From Clostridiales bacterium (lineage in GTDB: Bacteria > Bacillota > Clostridia > Lachnospirales > WRAX01), in assembly GCA_031271375.1 (NCBI GenBank), contig JAISVU010000077.1, positions 1 through 9,043 of the forward strand: 9,043 nt of DNA, in the 5' to 3' direction. The position numbers and the translations under genes are program-made. The stretch's first letter is position 1; each line of letters opens with the position of its first letter. Positions 5,083-9,043 of the stretch are shown here, one piece after another. Below the pieces are notes generated by a model that worked only from the letters and a program-made list of their open reading frames with translations, had not been told where the DNA came from and searched no databases.

Positions 5083-6561
5083 TCAGTTCCCGCTCTTACC
5101 GTTACGGTATACCATGCCGGGCTTCATCCCCGCGTTCATTTCGATCAGCTCGCCAACCGTTACGAAGATAAAGTCCCTCGCGGTCAGCTCCTTTATTATG
5201 ATTGCGGCGGCCTCGACCGTTGTGTCATAATTGTCATGCAGGATTATTATGCTCCCGTCCTGAGCCCTCTCTATTACATGGCTCGCCACTGCCTGGGCGT
5301 TGTAATTCGTCCAGTCCCTCGGGTCGATATCCCAGTTGATAATCGACATATTAAGGCTCTTGGCAAGATTCACAACCTTATCGTTGCTCTCGCCGTATGG
5401 CGGCCGCAGGAGCGTCACAGGCTCGCCGGTAATCTTTTCTATTATTTTATTCGTTTCCAGTACCTGAAAAGCCAAAGCCTCGTCGGAAATGGCGTTTAAC
5501 TGCTTATGATTGTAGGAATGGTTGCCCACGCTGTGCCCCTCGTTGTGTATCCGCGCCACGATATCGGGCATTGCGGCGGCCCTGTGCCCCTGTAAGAAGA
5601 ACGTGCCTTTGGCGTTATATTCAATCATCGCGTCCAGTATCTTTTCGGTGCGAAGCCGGTCGGGGCCGTCGTCAAAGGTTATCGCGATATACTTTTTGTT
5701 GTCAAGCACCGGTGTAACGCCTTCAAGGAACCGCCCCGCTTCCCACTTTCCCCCTGGGGGAGCCGAAGCGTCCACGGGATAATAGGCGTCGTCCGCCCCG
5801 TTTTGGTACAGTTCGTCGGCGCTCCATAAAACGGAGCGGTAATGCTTCGCCGCGTATTCGGCAGCGGCCCAGTTACCGCCGAATTCCCAAATGGGCGTTA
5901 TCAGCTCCGCGTGCCCGCCGTCCGCTTTATCGATATAAATATATAAATTCTCTTCATCAAAGGCAAAGTTGTTATAGCCGTCCGCCCCGGGGGTAACGCC
6001 GAGCTTGGGCAGCGCCCTGTAAGAAAGCTCGCCGCCGTAGTCGTAGCCGACGCTAAAGAGCTGGGCCAGCTCCAGCCTCGCCCCGCCGGTCAAATCAAAG
6101 GCCATCGCCCTGACTTCCGCCGTTTCGCCGTTCACCTTCGCGCGGAAGACGAAACTTACGGTGTTCGCGTCATAATAATGACTGTCAAAACGGATATCCA
6201 GCGCGCCTTCCGAATGAAGGCTGTTAAAGCTGCTGATTTGTCCGGTTATATAATTCTTTATAATATCGTTGACGGAGGCACTGGGGGTCTGCGGGTAAAA
6301 GGCTTGAACGGCGCGGTTTCCATCTTGTTCTTTTATCTCGCCCAGGGTTATGCCGTAAGCGCCCCGGAACACGAAGGCGTCCGGCTGGCTCTGGGACCCT
6401 GTGAGGACGCCGCTGTCCAGCTTGCTCATGTACTCAAAAGCGTCCCGCCCCTGCGCCGGTTCTTGCGCCGCCCGGACAGGGCTAGCCGCGCCAAGCATAA
6501 CCGCCGCCGCCAGAACAAGGGCGGCAAGCATGGTTCCCACGGCTTTCTTTAGTATCCGCAT
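5083..6561 (-). CDS. Secreted polysaccharide deacetylase, PdaC-like (DUF4163/DUF3298 + NodB)
   Basis: A 492-aa exported enzyme. Residues 1-32 form a signal peptide (basic MRILKK, a hydrophobic core to about 28, then PVRAAQ). Residues about 60-230 resemble the DUF4163/DUF3298 (RsiV-like) region: AFYPQTPSASVNDIIKNYI, then MAFDLTGGARLELAQLF and LYIYIDKADGG. Residues about 285-480 are a NodB carbohydrate esterase family 4 domain with all motifs: TFDDGP (295-300), HSYNH (His348, His352, metal ligands), RPPYG (386-390), WDIDPRDW (410-417) and ILHD (His442). This domain order matches Bacillus subtilis PdaC, which deacetylates peptidoglycan MurNAc, so a cell-wall substrate is likely, though NodB enzymes also act on chitin-like glycans. 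GGGGG precedes the ATG. It lies 53 bp after trmK and is coupled to the next gene. Confidence 0.9.
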   Translation of the reverse strand: MRILKKAVGTMLAALVLAAAVMLGAASPVRAAQEPAQGRDAFEYMSKLDSGVLTGSQSQPDAFVFRGAYGITLGEIKEQDGNRAVQAFYPQTPSASVNDIIKNYITGQISSFNSLHSEGALDIRFDSHYYDANTVSFVFRAKVNGETAEVRAMAFDLTGGARLELAQLFSVGYDYGGELSYRALPKLGVTPGADGYNNFAFDEENLYIYIDKADGGHAELITPIWEFGGNWAAAEYAAKHYRSVLWSADELYQNGADDAYYPVDASAPPGGKWEAGRFLEGVTPVLDNKKYIAITFDDGPDRLRTEKILDAMIEYNAKGTFFLQGHRAAAMPDIVARIHNEGHSVGNHSYNHKQLNAISDEALAFQVLETNKIIEKITGEPVTLLRPPYGESNDKVVNLAKSLNMSIINWDIDPRDWTNYNAQAVASHVIERAQDGSIIILHDNYDTTVEAAAIIIKELTARDFIFVTVGELIEMNAGMKPGMVYRNGKSGN

Positions 6562-6577
6562 TCAATCCCCCGATTTC

Positions 6578-6620
6578 TTGTCAATTATGAATCAATATTA
6601 CTATGCTCTTTTTGTCAATT
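6578..6620. repeat. Direct repeat TTGTCAATT x2 in the trmK-deacetylase gap
   Basis: TTGTCAATT occurs at 6578-6586 and 6612-6620 (the second overlaps the trmK stop). On the minus strand each reads AATTGACAA and holds a perfect TTGACA -35-like hexamer. No good -10 box was found 16-18 nt downstream of the first, and the second is too close to the deacetylase start. A regulator site or a weak internal promoter is possible. Confidence 0.3.
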
Positions 6621-7319
6621 TCTATCAGTGATTTTACATGTGGATATTATTTCCAAGCTCTTTTGGCACTGTGCGGCATATTGGGCGAGACGCTCGGGAA
6701 CGCCGCCTTCGTTAAAGGAAGCAAGCAGCCTTTGGGTTCTCTCAAGCTCCGCCTCAATATATTGCTTCAAGACAGGGTCCCCGCGTTCCAGCAAAACAGC
6801 GCCGAACATATAGCCGATATCGTCATAAGCGGGTTCCGCCCCCGGCGACGCGTCGATAATAAAATAAATGACGCCGCGCTCATAAACCGCCTGCTCATTA
6901 TTTATCCGAAACCCCGCCCGGTGCAAAAACATCCTCAGCGCCGCGTGATCCCGGTTGGGAGAGAGTATCAGCTGCCGGAAAGCCGCGGCGGTTTCGGGCC
7001 GCGCCTCCAGGATGGATATAATGTTCATGCCGCCCATCCCCGCAATGCAGCATACGGACGCCTCGCCGGGAGCGACAGGCGCGAGGCCGTCTCCCAGGCG
7101 CGTTTCGATTATATGATCCAGCTTGCGCTCTTCTATCAGCCTCCTTGCTTTATCCAGGGAACCGGGGCTTTTATCCGCCGCGACGGCGCGGTGCAGGCGG
7201 CCCGCTTCGCAAAGGAATACGGGAAGATAACCGTGGTCGCAGCCTATGTCGCAGAGGGTGTCTCCCTTGACCAAAGCGGCGGCGGCGGCAAGCCTCGCCG
7301 ATAACTTAACGCGTTCCAT
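6615..7319 (-). CDS. trmK: tRNA (adenine22-N1)-methyltransferase TrmK
   Basis: A 234-aa class I SAM-dependent methyltransferase. The SAM-binding motif I is CDIGCDHGYLP (23-33), an acidic site AADKS (47-51) ends strand 2, RLGDG (74-78) follows, and the family-specific IAGMGG (92-97) with LILSPN (117-122) is present. In this family the N-terminal Rossmann domain is followed by a helical C-terminal coiled-coil region, seen here as EAELERTQRLLASF and on to the end. It methylates N1 of A22 in bacterial tRNAs. Length fits the usual 225-240 aa. GGAGGGG lies 5 nt before the ATG. In many Bacillota trmK follows rpoD or precedes a Nif3-like gene; here it heads a different set, with a cell-wall deacetylase after it. 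Confidence 0.92.
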   Translation of the reverse strand: MERVKLSARLAAAAALVKGDTLCDIGCDHGYLPVFLCEAGRLHRAVAADKSPGSLDKARRLIEERKLDHIIETRLGDGLAPVAPGEASVCCIAGMGGMNIISILEARPETAAAFRQLILSPNRDHAALRMFLHRAGFRINNEQAVYERGVIYFIIDASPGAEPAYDDIGYMFGAVLLERGDPVLKQYIEAELERTQRLLASFNEGGVPERLAQYAAQCQKSLEIISTCKITDRN

Positions 7320-7349
7320 CTATCCCCTCCGGTCATATAGCCTGTCCTT

Positions 7350-7378
7350 ATTCTATATGATGAACGCGAATAATGCAA
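7350..7378 (-). promoter_or_regulatory. Sigma-A type promoter of trmK
   Basis: On the minus strand: TTGCAT (7373-7378), exactly 17 nt, TAGAAT (7350-7355). It lies 31 nt before the trmK start codon, leaving room for the GGAGGGG ribosome binding site. It probably drives the whole minus-strand gene set down to the terminator at 4275-4296. Confidence 0.75.
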
Positions 7379-7399
7379 TAGTATTACGCATTTGCATTA
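7371..7399. repeat. 8-bp inverted repeat TAATGCAA / TTGCATTA over the trmK -35 box
   Basis: TAATGCAA (7371-7378) and TTGCATTA (7392-7399) are perfect inverted copies 13 nt apart. The left copy covers the trmK -35 hexamer, so the pair could be an operator. The right half is read as codons of the truncated phage-type gene, so the palindrome also spans the likely junction at about 7380. Confidence 0.5.
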
Positions 7400-8281
7400 C
7401 AGAGAGATTTCCTGGCCTGGGACGAGGACGAGGCCGTCGTAATCGCGGAGCTGATCGGCTGCGGCTGCGAAACCCGCTACGTCGCCAGCGTTGTCGAGGA
7501 ATCCCTCAAACGCGGGATTTTCGACGGCAGATTGTTCGAGGTGTATGCGATCCTTACGTCGAAGGGGATACAGCGGCGTTTCTTGAGAATGCTTGAACGT
7601 CGGGACAAAGTGACTATTTTTGACGAATATCTTTTAGTTAATATTGATAGTACAGCAGAAATTCCCGTTACCATCCGTAAGCGATTATTGGTAATATCTG
7701 TTAATGCGGACAAAACCTGCATTAATGCTGCAGAAACTACAGTTTTGGCAACGGAAACTCCGGTTTTGTCAACGGAAACCCCGGTTTTGTCAACGGAAAC
7801 CCCACAAAGGAAAGAAAAAGAAATTAAAGAAAACGAAATTAAAGCAGCTGCTTCCGGCTTCGCTGGAGAACCCGAAAACAGGCAGCGGCGGCAGCAAATC
7901 GCGTGTGTTGAGGCTCTTTTTCCAAAGAGCGTAAAGGCGGCGGTGGCTCGGAGCATGGCGGAAAGCCTTTCCGGCTGGCTGGAGGTGTTTCCGCCCGCCG
8001 TCGTCGGCAGGGCAATCGTCGAAGCGCTGAATTATAACGCTCTAAACCTCAAATATATATGCAATGTGCTGAAAGCATGGCAGCGGCAGGGGCTTCATAA
8101 CATCGGCGACCTTGAGCGGTATCTGGAGACCTTCAAAAAGGGCGGCAACGGCGGTGCGAATGCCGCCGCGAACAGCGAGCGCGTGAAAGCCAAGCACGGG
8201 ATCATGGCCAGGGACTTCGATTTTGCTAAGTTGGAAAAATGGCCATGTAGGACGCCGAAAAGAGGGGAGGCATTGTACATA
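7382..8281 (+). pseudogene. 5'-truncated phage-type replication initiator (DUF4373 + DnaD-like)
   Basis: The open frame runs back to a stop at 7379-7381 without any ATG; the first in-frame ATG is deep in the conserved region (about 7588). The text YYAFALQRDFLAWDEDEAVV, then GCGCETRYVASVVEESLKRG, FDGRLFEVYAILTSKGIQRR and DEYLL closely follows the second half of DUF4373, a domain at the start of phage replication proteins. Its usual first 40-50 residues are missing. A low-complexity linker with three TETPVLS repeats follows, then a DnaD/DnaB_2-like helical domain (about 7890-8140: VEALFPKSVKAAVARSMAES ... YICNVLKAWQRQGLHN ... DLERYLETFKK). Near its end one A missing from the run at 8235-8239 would explain why it reads into the next gene: the shifted frame continues LEKMAM and would end at TAA 8290-8292 apart from a TAG at 8248. 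It is most likely a dead remnant. Confidence 0.75.
7739..7801 (+). repeat. 21-bp tandem repeat (3 units), 7-aa TETPVLS-type linker
   Basis: Three 21-bp units, 7739-7759, 7760-7780 and 7781-7801; the last two are identical and the first differs at several bases. They encode TVLATET, PVLSTET, PVLSTET. The repeat sits in the linker between the DUF4373-like and DnaD-like domains. Thr/Glu/Pro-rich linkers are common there in Clostridia phage proteins, so unit number is probably variable between strains. Confidence 0.8.
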
Positions 8282-8713
8282 ATGACCAATAATTGCACAG
8301 ATGACCAAAGGCGGAAATCCGTTATAATCGACAATCCGCGAAGGCTGTTTATCCTGAGAAAAGAGGCGGAGAGGCTGGCGAAGGAGCTGTACAGCCTGAA
8401 TTGCGACCTGGCGTATGTGGCGTCCGCAAGCCTTTCCCTGGCCCCGGCGAAGGCCAGCGGCAAGCGAAGCCCCGTCGAGGAATACGCGGTTAAAAAGGCC
8501 GCCCTGGAAGAGAAAATCTTCGAAAACAAGGAAAAAATCATCGACGAGTACACGCGCCTGGAAACCGCCATCGGGGCCGTCGAAGACCCCGAGGCGAGGA
8601 TGATCCTGCGGCTGCGGATCATCGACGGCCTGGGCTGGGAGGAAATCGGCGAGGAGCTGCACATGCACCGCACCACCGCAATGCGTAAATTTACGGGGAC
8701 AATGCGCTTGTAG
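8282..8713 (+). CDS. Phage ArpU/DUF1492-like regulator with sigma-70 region 4-type HTH
   Basis: A 143-aa protein beginning MTNNCTDDQRRKS. AGGGGAGG (8263-8270) lies 11 nt before this ATG, a rather long but usable spacing. Residues about 18-95 are two long charged helices with a Ser/Ala-rich turn (NPRRLFILRKEAERLAKEL ... VKKAALEEKIFENKEKIIDE). Residues 97-141 read IGAVEDPEARMILRLRIIDG then LGWEEIGEELHMHRTTAMRK, the E/D-P-x-x-R-x-h-L-x-L-R-Y then W-E-x-I-A helix-turn-helix pattern of phage DUF1492/ArpU-type late regulators. The frame is continuous with the upstream pseudogene, but the internal start, ribosome site and different family favour a separate gene. The family is inferred by pattern only. 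It may still be intact although its neighbour is decayed. Confidence 0.65.
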   Translation: MTNNCTDDQRRKSVIIDNPRRLFILRKEAERLAKELYSLNCDLAYVASASLSLAPAKASGKRSPVEEYAVKKAALEEKIFENKEKIIDEYTRLETAIGAVEDPEARMILRLRIIDGLGWEEIGEELHMHRTTAMRKFTGTMRL

Positions 8714-8715
8714 AG

Positions 8716-8731
8716 GCGGGGTCATGCCGCC
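8716..8731. repeat. Palindromic GC-rich repeat, copy 1 (GCGGGGTCATGCCGCC)
   Basis: This 16-mer recurs at 8822-8837 with a single difference (GCGGGGTCATCCCGCC). Each copy can form a short hairpin (GGCGG with CCGCC in copy 1). Copy 1 starts 2 nt after the stop of the regulator gene. It is typical of dispersed intergenic elements and could stall transcription, but no T run follows. Confidence 0.55.
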
Positions 8732-8735
8732 TGCT

Positions 8736-8755
8736 AATGAATAATGAATAATGAA
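8736..8755 (+). repeat. Tandem AATGAAT repeat
   Basis: AATGAAT at 8736-8742 and 8743-8749, then AATGAA at 8750-8755. It is a short 7-bp satellite between GC-rich palindromes. Confidence 0.6.
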
Positions 8756-8770
8756 CACCTGGAAACGTAG

Positions 8771-8814
8771 GGGCGGGGTTAAAGTAGGCGCGATTTTGCG
8801 CCGGTTTCCCGCCC
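8771..8814. repeat. REP-like nested palindrome
   Basis: GGGCGGG (8771-8777) pairs with CCCGCCC (8808-8814), and GGCGC (8787-8791) pairs with GCGCC (8798-8802) inside it around GATTTT. The nested palindrome in a gene-free stretch looks like an extragenic palindromic element or a small non-autonomous repeat. Confidence 0.55.
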
Positions 8815-8821
8815 GTCATTT

Positions 8822-8837
8822 GCGGGGTCATCCCGCC
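8822..8837. repeat. Palindromic GC-rich repeat, copy 2 (GCGGGGTCATCCCGCC)
   Basis: This is the second copy of the 16-mer at 8716-8731, with one mismatch. It is followed by CCGTCATT-containing sequence, a motif also seen just before it (8813-8820 and 8851-8858), suggesting a repeated unit larger than the 16-mer. Confidence 0.5.
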
Positions 8838-8861
8838 CGTTGCGTTCGCCCCGTCATTGCG

Positions 8862-8881
8862 GGCGAGCGAGGGCGCTCGCC
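8862..8881. repeat. Hairpin GGCGAGCG / CGCTCGCC
   Basis: This perfect 8-bp stem with a 4-nt loop (AGGG) follows CCGTCATTGCGG. The whole resembles the widespread CGTCATTGCGAGCGA type of intergenic repeat. With 8716-8881 it makes a gene-free stretch made mostly of palindromic repeats. Confidence 0.5.
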
Positions 8882-8918
8882 ACTACGAAAAAGTTGCACA
8901 CAATGCACGTTTCACCTG

Positions 8919-8927
8919 TGATATAAC
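8919..8927 (+). promoter_or_regulatory. Possible extended -10 promoter (TGATATAAC)
   Basis: TGA followed by TATAAC fits an extended -10 element. A -35-like TTGCAC (8894-8899) is present but 22 nt away, too far for normal use. If active, it would give an RNA of about 75 nt ending at the terminator at 8983-9010. Confidence 0.3.
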
Positions 8928-8982
8928 CCGAGTTTGCCACTTAGTAGCAAGAAAAAGGTAAAAGTGAAAGGGAAGAATTCTG

Positions 8983-9010
8983 AAAGCAAGCGGCTTATGC
9001 TTGCTTTTTT
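8983..9010 (+). terminator. Intrinsic terminator
   Basis: AAAGCAAGC (8983-8991) pairs perfectly with GCTTGCTTT (8999-9007) around a 7-nt loop, and the T run extends to 9010. It lies 270 bp beyond the last gene on the plus strand, so it may end that transcript or act as a leader attenuator for a gene beyond the window. Confidence 0.8.
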
Positions 9011-9029
9011 CAAAAGGATATGATAGAAT
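9001..9029 (+). promoter_or_regulatory. Candidate sigma-A promoter at the right edge
   Basis: TTGCTT (9001-9006), a 17-nt spacer and TAGAAT (9024-9029). The -35 box lies inside the 3' arm of the terminator hairpin. It would drive a gene starting right of the window. Confidence 0.45.
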
Positions 9030-9043
9030 AATAAAAAACGTAC

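Noticed and set aside
7532..7600. TTG at 7532 as a genuine start of the DUF4373-like gene
   Set aside because: The family-matching residues begin about 50 codons upstream, and there is no ribosome binding site before the TTG. A truncated gene is simpler.

Overview
The window looks like a piece of a Bacillota (probably Clostridia) chromosome. It has strong AGGAGG-type ribosome binding sites, sigma-A type promoters, a TrmK tRNA methyltransferase and a PdaC-like wall polysaccharide deacetylase. It falls into three parts: the right end of an integrated mobile element (1-4201), a host chromosomal block (about 4202-7370) and a decayed phage-type remnant followed by repeat-rich intergenic DNA (about 7380-9043). 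Assignments rest on motifs read by eye; no database search was possible.

Mobile element (1-4201). In order it carries: the 3' end of an FtsK/SpoIIIE-type DNA translocase broken by one extra C in a C6 run; a CxxC...CxxC zinc-ribbon protein of unknown role; a replication origin; a Rep protein; an excisionase-like winged HTH protein; a tyrosine integrase with its own promoter; three tandem 11-bp repeats; and a displaced 42-nt 3' piece of a tRNA-Pro(CGG) gene that marks the attachment site. The notable part is the replication module. The Rep has the full motif set of eukaryotic CRESS-DNA virus Reps: HUH nickase motifs I-III plus superfamily 3 helicase Walker A, B and C. About 100 bp upstream of its start is a near-perfect 16-bp stem-loop whose loop is C + TAGTATTAC, the nonanucleotide at which circovirus and nanovirus Reps nick. 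Five iterons of TGTCGCA lie beside it. The likely life cycle is excision by Int/Xis at tRNA-Pro, rolling-circle replication by Rep from the hairpin, and possibly transfer with the FtsK-like motor. The intact tRNA and the rest of the element should lie left of the window.

Host block (4202-7370). The original tRNA terminator follows the attachment site. A minus-strand gene set then runs leftward: trmK, a secreted deacetylase with N-terminal DUF4163/DUF3298-like region, a helical protein starting 1 nt after the deacetylase stop, and a small single-pass membrane protein, closed by a hairpin terminator. A good promoter (TTGCAT-N17-TAGAAT) sits upstream of trmK.

Right part (7380-9043). A 5'-truncated replication-initiator-like gene (DUF4373 plus DnaD-like domain) starts without a start codon against the trmK promoter. 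It reads in frame into a phage ArpU/DUF1492-like regulator, and the apparent fusion is probably produced by a small deletion. Beyond it are several palindromic and tandem intergenic repeats, a terminator and promoter-like sequences for a gene off the right edge.
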